From: Zygotorulaspora mrakii
Lineage: Eukaryota; Ascomycota; Saccharomycetes; Saccharomycetales; Saccharomycetaceae
Direction of reading: 5' to 3'
DNA length: 64,000 nucleotides
Assembly (NCBI RefSeq): GCF_013402915.1
Contig: NC_050719.1
Coordinates: forward strand, 868,001 to 932,000
Part shown: piece after piece, positions 34,050 through 44,168 of the stretch
How positions within the stretch are numbered: position 1 is the stretch's first letter
Layout of the letters: every line of letters starts with the position of its first letter
Position numbers and translations under genes: made by a program
Notes under the pieces: generated by a model
Seen by the model: the letters and a program-made list of their open reading frames with translations, nothing else
Databases searched by the model: none
Told to the model about the DNA's origin: nothing

Positions 34050-36632
34050 TTATTCGAAGTAGCCATTATCTTCCAGGTACTTTTCAACAATTTCACGATC
34101 TCTGTTAATCCATTGAGCCTTAGAAGTGATGGTATCTAGAGATTGGGCAAGACTTTGATCGAAACCCTTAGTGGATTTTTTCTCAAAGAAGGCTTTAACT
34201 TCTTCAACAGCTTTTAGTGAAGTGAATCCAGACGTACTAATAACGACAACAGATCCTAACATAGATAAACCAGGTGGCAATCTCTTGGCGATTTCATCCC
34301 AATTTGTTTGCACCCATTTCCATAGAGCTTCAATACCTTCTTTGTGAGCCCTCATACCTTGCATCGGGATATAAATGTCTTGGTTCAACACAGTTCCATC
34401 GAAAAGATAACCTAAGGTTCTTTCCAAAAGCTCAGATTCTTTAAACCTACCTAATGTTCTTAATGCAGCTAATTTTTCATCGTTTGATATTGGGTTGTTG
34501 TAAATATTGAAAATCTTTTCATAGTTTTCAACACCACCCCTTCTTGCAACGATATTAAAAACGATAGGTTTAATCAAAGCTGGAATTGCTTTTTTATTAC
34601 CAGAAATATATTTTTCAAACATATCTAATGCAACTTTTTCAACTTTTGGATCTTTCGCACCTGCTGCTGTACCAAACATGGTAACTTTCAGGCGTTGAGT
34701 GGCAAAGGAATCGCTGGCATTAAACTCCCAACCCAATGAATGAGCTTTCTTACTGACCAACTCTCTTGTAAAATTATCCAAAGCATCTTTAACGTCTTGT
34801 GGTTCAAAAACCCAAGTAGATTTCAATGATGATATACTATTGACAATTTGATCCCAAACAACAAAAGATTCCTCTTTATTCCATTTTGAAATTAATTGTA
34901 AGAAATTTGTTGTTGAAGTATAACCAGAAGCAGATAATGCTTTAACATCAGCAACCAAACCAGTACGATCTTCAACACTCAATAAATTCGATTGTTCACC
35001 AAATTTAGCCCATCTGTCATCTGAATAGGATGTGATGTATATTCCTGACTGAGCCCCGTTAACTTTGAAAAATCTTGAATCTTTTAGTTGAATAGTTTTT
35101 TCTCTTTCGTCAAGTACCAAAGAACTATCGATACCATCCTTAGAAGCTAATGCTAAGAATACTGGATATAATGTCTTATCCTCATCATCCTTCACATCAC
35201 CGGTTGATAAATAACGATTTTGTTTGAAAGTGATCTCATTACCATTTTCAGTAACAGTAATGACAGGATAACCAACTTTTTTAGTCCAAATATCCATGAC
35301 TTTACGAACATCTTTACCGGAGGCCTTTGACAATGAATCCCAAAGATCTTCAGTCTTTGCATTACCATATTTAAACTTATTCAGATACTCCGAAACACCT
35401 TTAACAAAAGTATCCTCACCTAACCATTTTGAAATCATTCTTAATAATGATGCACCTTTTGAATAAGAAATTGCATCAAAAATTTGGTTAATTTCATCGG
35501 CTCTTTTGACTGGAACTTCAATTGGATGAGATGATCTCAAAGAATCTAATGCTAAAGCATGTTGCAAAGTATCGGTAACATATTGCTCCCAAACTTTCCA
35601 TTCTGGCTGAAATGCATTACAAGAGTACCATGACATCCATGTTGCAAAACCTTCATTTAACCACAAACCTTCCCACCAGTCCATGGTAACTAAGTTACCA
35701 AACCATTGATGAGCTAATTCATGTTGCACAACTTCTGCGACTCTTTGGATACGATCTAACGTTGAGTTTTCTTCATCTAGTAGAAGATCAACGACTCTAT
35801 AGGTCACTAGGCCCCAATTTTCCATGGCTCCAGCAGAGAATTCATGAACGGCAACATTATCCATTTTTGGTAGGGGATATTTGATCCCGAAAGATTTCTC
35901 AAAAAATGCTAATGTCTTCGCAGTCAAATCGGCTGCATATTGACCGTCTTTTTCATTTCCTGGGGTAGCATAAACTCTAACGGGTATACGGAAATCTTTG
36001 TTTTCCACGAACTTCAATTCTGCAACAATGAATGCAACCAGGTATGTGGACATTTTTGGAGTTGTATTAAATTTTGTAATTTTTTTACCATCCTTGACAC
36101 TTTCAGTTTTAACATCCATATTAGATAAATGAGTCAAGGAATCATTTGAAATTAATGTCACATCAAAAGTCGCCTTTAGATTTGGCTCGTCAAAACAGGG
36201 GAATGCCCTTCTTGCATCTGTTGGTTCCATTTGTGTTGTTGCCATATATTTAGTTTCACCGGTCAACTTGTCCTCATACTTCGCTCTGTAAAATCCCGCC
36301 ATGTTATCGTTCAAAATACCAGTGAACACGATATCAAGTCTAACGTTCTCTTGGGACAACGTGCCCTCAGCAAACTTGAACTCTGCAATTTGATTTTCCT
36401 TGTCGAAAGAAACCTCGGCGTCCGCGGAGCCAATCTTGGCAGAATGGATCTCAATATCGATCAAGTTCAATTGAACGGTATCGACGTCTTTTTCATTGAC
36501 TTTCAAATCAATCTTGACAGATCCGTCAAACTTGAAAGTTTCAAAATTGGGCTCTACTTCCAAATCATAATGCAATGGAGTTACGTTACTTGGTAAAACT
36601 TCACGTTTATCAGATGGTGCCGCACTAGACAT
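34050..36632 (-). CDS. AAP1: Puromycin-sensitive-type (M1) aminopeptidase, AAP1/APE2 orthologue
   Basis: Zinc metalloaminopeptidase of the M1 family, 860 residues (S. cerevisiae Aap1 856). Visible motifs are the substrate-binding GAMENWG (about 267) and the zinc motif HELAHQWFGN with the downstream NEGFA glutamate (HExxH about 303-307). An all-helical C-terminal domain follows. In S. cerevisiae AAP1 and APE2 (YKL157W) are paralogues on chromosomes VIII and XI; with RCN1 and ELF1 nearby here, this single gene probably represents both. A Reb1-type site is in its promoter (36867-36873). Codon choice looks biased, suggesting high expression. Confidence 0.96.
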   Translation of the reverse strand: MSSAAPSDKREVLPSNVTPLHYDLEVEPNFETFKFDGSVKIDLKVNEKDVDTVQLNLIDIEIHSAKIGSADAEVSFDKENQIAEFKFAEGTLSQENVRLDIVFTGILNDNMAGFYRAKYEDKLTGETKYMATTQMEPTDARRAFPCFDEPNLKATFDVTLISNDSLTHLSNMDVKTESVKDGKKITKFNTTPKMSTYLVAFIVAELKFVENKDFRIPVRVYATPGNEKDGQYAADLTAKTLAFFEKSFGIKYPLPKMDNVAVHEFSAGAMENWGLVTYRVVDLLLDEENSTLDRIQRVAEVVQHELAHQWFGNLVTMDWWEGLWLNEGFATWMSWYSCNAFQPEWKVWEQYVTDTLQHALALDSLRSSHPIEVPVKRADEINQIFDAISYSKGASLLRMISKWLGEDTFVKGVSEYLNKFKYGNAKTEDLWDSLSKASGKDVRKVMDIWTKKVGYPVITVTENGNEITFKQNRYLSTGDVKDDEDKTLYPVFLALASKDGIDSSLVLDEREKTIQLKDSRFFKVNGAQSGIYITSYSDDRWAKFGEQSNLLSVEDRTGLVADVKALSASGYTSTTNFLQLISKWNKEESFVVWDQIVNSISSLKSTWVFEPQDVKDALDNFTRELVSKKAHSLGWEFNASDSFATQRLKVTMFGTAAGAKDPKVEKVALDMFEKYISGNKKAIPALIKPIVFNIVARRGGVENYEKIFNIYNNPISNDEKLAALRTLGRFKESELLERTLGYLFDGTVLNQDIYIPMQGMRAHKEGIEALWKWVQTNWDEIAKRLPPGLSMLGSVVVISTSGFTSLKAVEEVKAFFEKKSTKGFDQSLAQSLDTITSKAQWINRDREIVEKYLEDNGYFE

Positions 36633-37929
36633 GATAATGTAATAGTTGTGTGTTAGTTTTATGCAAAAAAAAGCTTAGTATAGTAAGTAAAACACGAATT
36701 GACCTACAACACTAGTTCAAGGTATTGTCAGCGGTCTCCCCAATCGTCTCCCTTACCTTTTATTTCTCTAAATCTGACGACTTTTGACACAAAAACTCTT
36801 TTTTGCCACCTTATTTATACTTCTAAAGGAAACAGCGACGTAACACCCTTAAAAAAAGGGCCTGTGCGGGTAATGAGTATTTACAATGTAACTGTTAGCT
36901 ACCTACTACAACGGTATTACCATTAGTTCAATGGCTATCGCAGCAGCAATTGGACCCAGCAAACCTGATTGCATCACCCTTGTATCTTGGAGTGGGAGGT
37001 CTAGAGTTTTGTTTGCCGCTTGTCTGTCTGTCTTGTGCAATTCATCGTGCGATGCCGTGCAGTTATATCCATCGTCTTGCAGGAGAACGGGAAGGTGAGA
37101 AACCAGTTTTAGAGACTTGATGTTCAACTTGCATCAGGGAGAGCATGGTATTTCGAGCGAGTTTCTTATACATACGTTTTTCTTTCTGCCATAGCTTGGC
37201 ATTTACGACAGGATTGTTTGAAGTAGGTTCTGGCCAACCGCAAAGAGGACAGTTGGACACAATGTTCGGAGCGCGGATTAAAACTGCGAATATGGTCACG
37301 GGATGCGATGGATTGGGGTCTTGGTGCAGTCACTAGACTGGTCACCGATCTCAAAGAGATACAAGTCCGCTTTGCGCCGTTTCTGATCCACGTTCTCGTG
37401 AGCAACCCACCGAGCATTCTAATGAATTATACTTGCAAGTTATTTCGCAAAGCAGCAATTCAAGAGAGGACACGTCTTGCAGGCGGTTTGTTTCTCTTTG
37501 TTCTTGTGTCACTCCTTATCGCAGTTCGACGGATTTAAATTAAGATCTTGATCAAATTTTCAACGCAGAAAGCTCAGTTTTGCCAAGAAAAAAATAGCTT
37601 AAAGCCGTGAAAGAAACACCCTGGGGCACTTGGTATCCTCTTTCTATCTCGATCTCGGTATCTCGTATGAATTTCTTGGTTCATTTGGAGAATACAGATA
37701 CTGTTTAGGTTGATTCCTTGCTTGCTGTGCTGCAGGTAAGGGACGGTGTTACCAGTTGACTCACTTTGTAACATTCATGGATTCGAAGTACATACTGAAA
37801 AAAGGAAAAAAAAGTAAATTCAAATACTATTAAAACTGAAAGTCAATTCGCCATCATTGTCGAGTTTCTTGGCTGTTGCTGCTTCTGCAACCTAGGGTGG
37901 CATTACAAGTGAAACGTTTACCGGTCAGA
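36633..37929. other. 1.3-kb divergent spacer AAP1 / YHK8
   Basis: The longest gap in the window. The middle (about 36900-37540) looks less AT-rich than its flanks and holds overlapping 60-83-codon frames on both strands, none with a recognisable product. A Reb1-type site (CGGGTAA, 36867-36873) serves the AAP1 side. A/T-rich tracts near 37795-37815 precede YHK8. No tRNA or transposon remnant seen. Confidence 0.45.
36867..36873 (-). promoter_or_regulatory. Reb1-type site of AAP1
   Basis: CGGGTAA (TTACCCG on the other strand), 235 bases upstream of the AAP1 ATG. Motif match only. Confidence 0.4.
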
Positions 37930-39531
37930 ATGGGTGAAAAGTCTTCGAAACATGAGACTCCAGTTGAGATCTCATCAGAACAAAACAGCAATACATCTAG
38001 GAATTCATCTGCCCAGTGCGATAATAGGAGGGATGCAGAGATAGAAAGAGCATACTCGCTAATGCCTGATGAAGATGACCTTGAACGAATGAATACGCTT
38101 GCTTCGCAGATGCGAGTTGACGAGAAGGATTACGAAGTGAGATTTGATGACACCTTAGATGACCCTGAAAATGTGGCAAGACGAATATCGAAGGTGCGGA
38201 AGTACTACATATCGATTTCGATTACTGCTGCTTCTCTCAATATAACCATGATTTCGTCATGTTGGGCGCTGGTGGCTGAAAAGTTCATGGCGAAATTCCA
38301 TATCTCAAGAGAGGTTGCAGTCCTTGGAATTTCGTTCTACATATTTGGACTAGGCGTTGGTCCTCTATTACTAGGGCCACTTAGTGAGCTAGCCGGAAGG
38401 AGACTCACCTTCATATTTTCTTTGTCGCTAAGTATCGTGTGGCAGTGTTTAGTAATATGGTCCACGACTATCGAAGGCGTTTTCTTTGGCCGATTCTTGT
38501 CGGGTTTTTTTGGGTCAGCCTTACTTAGCGTTGCTGGTGGAGCTATAAGTGATATATTCAGCAAGGATGAGGTAGGGATTCCAATGACGATCTATACACT
38601 CTCGGTATTTTTTGGGCCATCATTAGCACCTATTATTGCTGGCGCATTCGCACATGACGATTACAGATGGTCATTTATTGTCTTGCTGATTTCATGTGCT
38701 GTAACTCTGCTTTTAATCATCTTCACGGTACCTGAAACTTATGCACCTTTATTGCTTATCGAAAAGGCAAAGAGATTGAGAAGGGAAACAGGAAACGAAA
38801 GGTTCTTCGCACCTATGGAAGTCACGAGGAAGAATGCCAGCGTTGCAAAACTTGTACTGACATCAGTTCGAAAACCATTTGGCCTTTTATTCCGGGACAA
38901 AATGATGGCAGTACTTTGCTTCTATACTGGTCTAGTGCTTGCAATTATTTATCTGTACTTTGTCGCATTTCCATACATTTTCCCCACGTTGTACAATTTC
39001 ACAGTTTTCGAAACTGGTCTATCGTATTTGGGTCTGATGATCGGTATGATCATTGTTTCTCCAGCTAGCATTATATTTCAAAAGAGATATGAAAGAAAAG
39101 TTATAGCAAATAACGGTCAACGTACCCCAGAGATGAGATTCGAGGCCTTATTTTACGGTGCGTTTTTAACACCAGCGGGACTCATGATATTTGCTTGGAC
39201 TTGTTATCCCTCAGTCCACTGGATTGCACCTTTAATTGGAAGTGCGGTGTTCGGGGCAGGTGTCTTTTTTGTGTTTGTTGGTGTTTTTAATTACACTGTT
39301 GACGCCTATCGAAGATTCGCAGCTACAGCAATGGCATGTAATTCATTCGTTAGAAGCACCATGAGTGCTGTTTTTCCCCTGTTTGGATTGCAAATGTATC
39401 AAGGCATGGGCATAAATTGGGCAGGATTCCTCTTAGCCATGGTTGCAATTACAATGATACCAGTACCTTTTCTCTTTAGCAAATATGGTGCTTATTTAAG
39501 ATCCAAATCGCCCTACGCTTGGGATGATTAG
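37930..39531 (+). CDS. YHK8: Major facilitator (DHA1) multidrug-type transporter Yhk8
   Basis: 533-residue drug:H+ antiporter family member (S. cerevisiae Yhk8 514). A hydrophilic N-terminus of about 95 residues precedes 12 predicted membrane spans. MFS signature elements are visible: LLLGPLSELAGRR (motif A region after TM2) and the GFFGSALLSVAGGAISDIF segment. TM5 has SVFFGPSLAPIIAGAF (motif C-like). Substrate is unknown. The open frame begins at a TTG at 37876; the first ATG that fits is 37930. Confidence 0.92.
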   Translation: MGEKSSKHETPVEISSEQNSNTSRNSSAQCDNRRDAEIERAYSLMPDEDDLERMNTLASQMRVDEKDYEVRFDDTLDDPENVARRISKVRKYYISISITAASLNITMISSCWALVAEKFMAKFHISREVAVLGISFYIFGLGVGPLLLGPLSELAGRRLTFIFSLSLSIVWQCLVIWSTTIEGVFFGRFLSGFFGSALLSVAGGAISDIFSKDEVGIPMTIYTLSVFFGPSLAPIIAGAFAHDDYRWSFIVLLISCAVTLLLIIFTVPETYAPLLLIEKAKRLRRETGNERFFAPMEVTRKNASVAKLVLTSVRKPFGLLFRDKMMAVLCFYTGLVLAIIYLYFVAFPYIFPTLYNFTVFETGLSYLGLMIGMIIVSPASIIFQKRYERKVIANNGQRTPEMRFEALFYGAFLTPAGLMIFAWTCYPSVHWIAPLIGSAVFGAGVFFVFVGVFNYTVDAYRRFAATAMACNSFVRSTMSAVFPLFGLQMYQGMGINWAGFLLAMVAITMIPVPFLFSKYGAYLRSKSPYAWDD

Positions 39532-39716
39532 GCCAATCGAATCATGCTGAGAGTTTTTTATGCATATATATCATGTTAATCAAAGTGAAAAAAAAGTAAA
39601 AAATTTTATTGTGTATATATAAAAGCCCGAAAGAGCGGACTATTCAATGATATTTATTTTATTATTATAATAAAAAGAGACTTAATTAACACTGCAATTG
39701 CAATTGACTTCTCAAT

Positions 39717-40439
39717 ATGACCGTTACAGCCCCAAGATTGCTATTTTTACATGGGTTTTTGCAAAATGCCAAGGTTTTCTCAGAAAAATCTAGCGGTATA
39801 AGAAAGCTGTTAAAGAAATCTAATGTCGAATGTGACTATTTGGATGGTCCAGTGGTCCTTGACAGAAAAGACCTTCCATTTGAAATGGACGATGAAAAGT
39901 GGCAGCAAGCGTTGGACGCACAGGTCAACAAGGCGTGGTTCTACCATAGTGACGTGTCTTCCGAACTTGATCTTTCTGATTCTATCAAATACGTCAGTGA
40001 TTATATCAAACAAAACGGACCATATGACGGTATCGTTGGATTCTCACAAGGCGCGGCTTTGGCGTCTATTGTAACTAATAAAATCACTGAATTGAATCCT
40101 GAGCACCCAGAGTTCAAAGTCAGTGTCTTGATATCGAGTTACTCATTTACCGAACCAGATCCATCTAAACCGGGTCAGCTAAGAATTGCTGAAAAATTCC
40201 AATCTGGTTTCACACCAAAGAAAGATAGTAAGACCAGGGTTATCTTCATCTATGGTGCCTCTGATCAGGCTGTACCAGCTGTAAGAGCCAAGTATCTTGC
40301 CCAAATCTACAAGGACGCTTGGACACAGGACCCAGAACAGGTTCAAGAATATGAGCATCCAGGTGGCCATATGGTTCCTAACAAGAAGGATATTATTAGA
40401 CCTATTGTGGATCAAATAAACAGCGCCATGAACGCTTGA
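39717..40439 (+). CDS. FSH1: Serine hydrolase of the FSH1 family
   Basis: 240-residue alpha/beta hydrolase (S. cerevisiae Fsh1 243). The oxyanion-loop LHGF is at 11-14, the nucleophile elbow GFSQG has S110, a likely acid Asp follows YGASDQAVP and the His is in EHPGGHMVP. Family members are putative carboxylesterases with no settled substrate in yeast. It follows YHK8 in tandem as on chromosome VIII. Confidence 0.95.
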   Translation: MTVTAPRLLFLHGFLQNAKVFSEKSSGIRKLLKKSNVECDYLDGPVVLDRKDLPFEMDDEKWQQALDAQVNKAWFYHSDVSSELDLSDSIKYVSDYIKQNGPYDGIVGFSQGAALASIVTNKITELNPEHPEFKVSVLISSYSFTEPDPSKPGQLRIAEKFQSGFTPKKDSKTRVIFIYGASDQAVPAVRAKYLAQIYKDAWTQDPEQVQEYEHPGGHMVPNKKDIIRPIVDQINSAMNA

Positions 40440-41628
40440 GCTCTTACCAAACGTGCTTGATGAATAACAAAATGCCAGCATTCTCAAGACGTGATGTTTG
40501 GTGTAAAAAGTTGTTTCATATCGCTTTCTCCCATCAAATAGAAAATAAGGACGAGTTAAATTAGATAGATTTTTGCTGCATAGCCTGCATAGCCTGCAGA
40601 ATGCGCAACCCATGCCGATAGATATATAACTCGTTCAATGGTTGCCTCTTTTAGAATCCGTGGTAAGGAGAGAGCTCAGAAAAGCTTCGAGATTACTGAG
40701 CAAATTTTGATAGAGTACTTTAGTTGTATTTAATATGAATAACAACCTACAATCTTTTTTTCTGGCAGTATTTCATCATCCATGGTGCGTAGTTAGCACT
40801 AAAAATGGATACACCGTTATAATCAGCATCGCTCGCACGTTTTTGTGAAGAATAAAAATTGTGTCTTGATGGATGGCCACAGCCGGTCATTCAAGCATAT
40901 TCAGTACCCGTTAACGTTTGATGGTAAACCTTTGTTGAGGTTGTCTGAATGCGGGTACGCGGTGGCACTTCTCCAAGCCTACAGCATTCAAAGATGGTGA
41001 ACAGGGAATCCGTAATCAAGACTAAATTGGTTGATTCCTGCGTTTTGCACGATTCTGTCACGATGAGCCTCGCGCAGTTCACTGGCACGCCCACGATCGA
41101 GCAGAGGCTTAAAGTACCCTGAAAACTTGTGCCAGCCGTGGTTTCACCTTATATGTGCCGTCATATTTGCTCTATGCTCGGCAAATGCTACTTCAAGGAT
41201 TGCGGGCTGCATTTGGCGTTTGTACCTTGCAATTCGCAAACTACGGCCAGGTACATTCTGTGTCACAACGCATCAACTCTGTGACTATAGTAACCTAAAA
41301 TTGGCTGCCAAATACGTCCCAGCTGTTTGGATTCATATGGATGTAGACAATACACATTCACTTATTTACCCATTTATTAATTCCTAGCTATAAATAATAA
41401 AAAAACATTATTACTTGAGAAATAAACAGCCTGCGCGCACGCGAATTGAACCTTCTAGGCGGGTGCGCATTAAACAAGACGTTATAACTACCAAGAAGCA
41501 CAAGGCTCTTGCGTGGAAGAGACGTATTCATCATCTGAGATCTATAAAGGACACTGATTGACAAGCTTTGTTTGGCCTTTTACCCTCCCAAAGTTTTAAA
41601 GTTGGGCCATACAAAGTAACCAGTACAC
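40440..41628. other. 1.2-kb spacer FSH1 / SMF2
   Basis: Unusually long for a tandem gene pair. It contains a 2-copy direct repeat of TAGCCTGCA (40580-40597) and a GGGTGC (41461-41466, GCACCC on the other strand) that resembles the core of Aft-type iron-response sites, close to SMF2. There is a weak AT stem near 41393-41412. No tRNA, LTR or convincing ORF seen. Confidence 0.45.
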
Positions 41629-43251
41629 ATGGCAGTTCAAGAATTTGAACCGCTTCGAAGTGAAGAGACTAGTGGCTCGCATTCACGGCCTCTAAGGCGG
41701 AGTAAGACTGTGACATACAATACAGTAGTGCGTGTGCTTCGCAAGTATGCTAAATTTATTGGGCCCGGGTTGATGGTAAGTGTCTCTTACATGGACCCGG
41801 GAAACTACAGTACAGCGGTGGCCGCTGGATCTGCTCACCGTTACAAGCTATTATTTAGTGTTTTGGTTTCTAATTTTATGGCTGGCTTTTGGCAATGTTT
41901 ATGTGCCAAATTGGGAGCTGTGACGGGATTAGACTTGGCGCAAAACTGTCGAGTGCATCTACCACATGGTTTGAACATTGCGCTTTATATCCTAGCAGAG
42001 ATAGCCATCATTGCTACCGATTTAGCAGAAGTCATAGGGACCGCGATATCATTGAACATTTTGTTTGGCATTCCCTTGGCTCTGGGAGTTGTGCTTACTG
42101 TGGTGGACGTATTGGTTGTTTTGATGGCATATAAATCAAATGGATCGCTTAGAGTAATTCGATGGTTTGAAATGTTCGTTTCGGCGTTGGTCGTAGCGAC
42201 AGTAATATGTTTTGCCATCGAATTGGTGTATGCGGATCTAGGATCTGCCAAAGACCTTTTCAGTGGATTTTTGCCAAGTCGAGCAGTTTTCGAAGGTGAT
42301 GGATTGTACTTAACTCTAGCTATTCTAGGTGCAACTGTCATGCCTCATTCTTTATATTTAGGGTCTGGTGTTGTACAACCAAGATTGAGAGATTTTGACA
42401 TAAAAAATGGTCTATATCGACCAACGGAGGATGATATTGCCAATAATCACGAGGACTATAAGCCTTCCATCAACGCAATTGATGATACCTTGCATTATAC
42501 GGTGGCAGAACTACTTGTTTCACTTTTTACCGTGGCACTTTTTGTCAACTGCTCTATTCTAATAGTCTCTGGTGCTGCTCTTTACGGCAATTCACCAAGT
42601 GACGGAAGCCAGGAGGCGGATCTTTTCTCCATCTACAACCTTTTATGCACCTCATTATCAAAGAGTGCTGGTACAATATTTGTACTTGCGCTACTCTTCT
42701 CAGGTCAAAGTGCAGGTATCGTATGCACCTTGAGTGGACAAATAGTGAGTGAAGGTTTTCTGAATTGGACCATATCTCCCAGCATTAGAAGAAGTCTCAC
42801 TCGAGGTGTTGCTATCACACCGTGCTTGATCCTAGTGCTAGTGGCTGGACGCAACGGATTGAGCGGTGCGCTAAACGCATCTCAAGTCGTCTTGTCACTT
42901 TTACTACCATTCGTCTCAGCGCCATTACTTTACTTCACAAGCAGCAAAAAAATAATGAGAGTAAGACTCCATCCCCGTGAACGTATCGAATTAACAGATA
43001 TGCCCCTGGATGAAGCAACTGAGAGACAATCTGTTGACGATGAGTCAGTCCAGAAACCACCGCGAGAACCTCTACAAGAATCACTACTCGAAACATACGA
43101 AAATACCTGCCAAGACGAGGCGGTACTCTACAAAGACATGAGTAACAGTTTACTCACTACTATAGCATCCGCGGCACTATGGCTACTGATCTCTGGATTA
43201 AATTTTTACATGTTGTGTAGTTTTTCAACAGGCCAGGATGTTCATCTGTAA
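41629..43251 (+). CDS. SMF2: NRAMP divalent metal transporter Smf2
   Basis: Proton-coupled manganese (and iron) transporter of intracellular vesicles, 540 residues (S. cerevisiae Smf2 549). The metal-binding DPGN lies at 56-59 in SYMDPGNYSTAVAAGS. The TM6 motif MPHSLYLGS is intact, and about 11 membrane segments are visible. The hydrophilic loop and the C-terminal tail are acidic. Start is ATG at 41629. RCN1 follows after only 82 bases, same strand. Confidence 0.96.
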   Translation: MAVQEFEPLRSEETSGSHSRPLRRSKTVTYNTVVRVLRKYAKFIGPGLMVSVSYMDPGNYSTAVAAGSAHRYKLLFSVLVSNFMAGFWQCLCAKLGAVTGLDLAQNCRVHLPHGLNIALYILAEIAIIATDLAEVIGTAISLNILFGIPLALGVVLTVVDVLVVLMAYKSNGSLRVIRWFEMFVSALVVATVICFAIELVYADLGSAKDLFSGFLPSRAVFEGDGLYLTLAILGATVMPHSLYLGSGVVQPRLRDFDIKNGLYRPTEDDIANNHEDYKPSINAIDDTLHYTVAELLVSLFTVALFVNCSILIVSGAALYGNSPSDGSQEADLFSIYNLLCTSLSKSAGTIFVLALLFSGQSAGIVCTLSGQIVSEGFLNWTISPSIRRSLTRGVAITPCLILVLVAGRNGLSGALNASQVVLSLLLPFVSAPLLYFTSSKKIMRVRLHPRERIELTDMPLDEATERQSVDDESVQKPPREPLQESLLETYENTCQDEAVLYKDMSNSLLTTIASAALWLLISGLNFYMLCSFSTGQDVHL

Positions 43252-43333
43252 AGGACACCCGAAATGAAAAATTCACAGCACATATAAAAATGTTGATACA
43301 AGTGTATGTACATAATAAAATATTCTGACGGCG

Positions 43334-43921
43334 ATGAACGCCGTAACCAATACTATTATCATAACCTCGAAAGACGAAAATGTGCTAGACCTGCTAGAGT
43401 ACTTGCAAAGCTGGCTGCTGGAGCACATACTGCGAAGAATCGAGATCACGGCGCAACACCCCATGCAACTCATCGTGTTGAGAAAGTTCAAAAGAGTTCT
43501 CATAGTATCACCCAATCTGCAAGTATCACAACAAGTCATGTCCGTACCCATGCAGCATTCATTATGCAGAGCTTACTCACCACTAGACACCAACGAATCT
43601 ACAGACTATCTAAAGGTTCCAAAGGCCCAAAAAATGTTTCTTGTTTCGCCCCCCAGTTCGCCCCCACCCGAATTCGACTACTCTCGATGTGAGCAATCAC
43701 CCTCGGAATCCACCCCTCCTGTTAGTCGGGATCAGAGCAACCAAGGCCCTGTGACAATCTTGAACAGTAGTGTCGCTAACATAACTGTATTTCCATGTGC
43801 AGACGAGACCTCGCAAGAGGTCTTACGCAAGACCTACCGCGACGCAGACATGGGCACCTATCAGCCCACCTCTATGCCACCAAAATCCATCTTCGACGAC
43901 TCTGATGATGACCTCGAGTAG
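43334..43921 (+). CDS. RCN1: Calcipressin, calcineurin regulator Rcn1
   Basis: 195-residue calcineurin regulator (S. cerevisiae 211). An RRM-like N-terminal domain (about 5-75) is followed by the phosphodegron/calcineurin motif FLVSPPSSPPPEFD (102-115), the FLISPPxSPP signature of calcipressins. The C-terminus PPKSIFDDSDDDLE matches the yeast ending. In S. cerevisiae RCN1 is on chromosome XI (YKL159C) next to ELF1; here both are mixed with chromosome VIII genes. Its promoter must be short or lie inside the SMF2 3' end. Confidence 0.94.
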   Translation: MNAVTNTIIITSKDENVLDLLEYLQSWLLEHILRRIEITAQHPMQLIVLRKFKRVLIVSPNLQVSQQVMSVPMQHSLCRAYSPLDTNESTDYLKVPKAQKMFLVSPPSSPPPEFDYSRCEQSPSESTPPVSRDQSNQGPVTILNSSVANITVFPCADETSQEVLRKTYRDADMGTYQPTSMPPKSIFDDSDDDLE

Positions 43922-43971
43922 CTTTATAATCGTCTCTAGGTAATATATCAACTCATAGTCCTAATCAACGA

Positions 43972-43979
43972 ACCAATCA
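43972..43979 (-). promoter_or_regulatory. Hap2/3/4/5 CCAAT site of COX6
   Basis: ACCAATCA fits the reverse complement of the Hap consensus TNRYTGGB and lies about 170 bases upstream of the COX6 ATG. The Hap complex activates respiratory genes, including COX6 in S. cerevisiae. Confidence 0.6.
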
Positions 43980-44003
43980 CATAGCCTTATTTTTTCTCAT
44001 ATG

Positions 44004-44010
44004 TTACCCG
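44004..44010 (+). promoter_or_regulatory. Reb1-type site of COX6
   Basis: TTACCCG about 136 bases upstream of the COX6 ATG, followed by a GC-rich CCCGCC stretch. Motif match only. Confidence 0.4.
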
Positions 44011-44051
44011 CCCGCCAAAAAGGGCTGAAATTTTATCGGATAGTTTGGTAA

Positions 44052-44168
44052 ATGCTTGAAGTAAAGCCTTATAATGAAGATGTGGATGATCCAACAGGGC
44101 ATCAACTGAATTTAGAAGATCAGCGAATTGTTGCCGGTGACAAAAATGCTATCCAGAACATTGTTTAG
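44052..44168 (+). other. Possible 38-codon upstream ORF overlapping the COX6 start
   Basis: ATG at 44052 opens a 38-residue frame that ends 23 bases inside COX6 in another frame. A second, shorter ATG frame (44073-44108) lies within it. Both matter only if COX6 mRNA starts upstream of 44052, which the sequence cannot show. Confidence 0.3.

Noticed and set aside
36906..37538. Several 66-83-codon frames on both strands in the AAP1-YHK8 spacer
   Set aside because: They overlap each other, share no recognisable motif, and some start at non-ATG codons.
37876..37929. N-terminal extension of Yhk8 from a TTG
   Set aside because: TTG is not a normal yeast start, and the ATG at 37930 gives a sensible hydrophilic N-terminus. 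The same reasoning removed the extensions of RTT103, ZIP1, the YDR282C homologue, the DOG-type gene, RRP45, the YHR045W homologue, COX6, CIC1, SLT2 and VMA16.
41393..41412. AT-rich inverted repeat AATAAT/ATTATT before SMF2
   Set aside because: Weak 6-bp A/T stem in AT-rich spacer, expected by chance.
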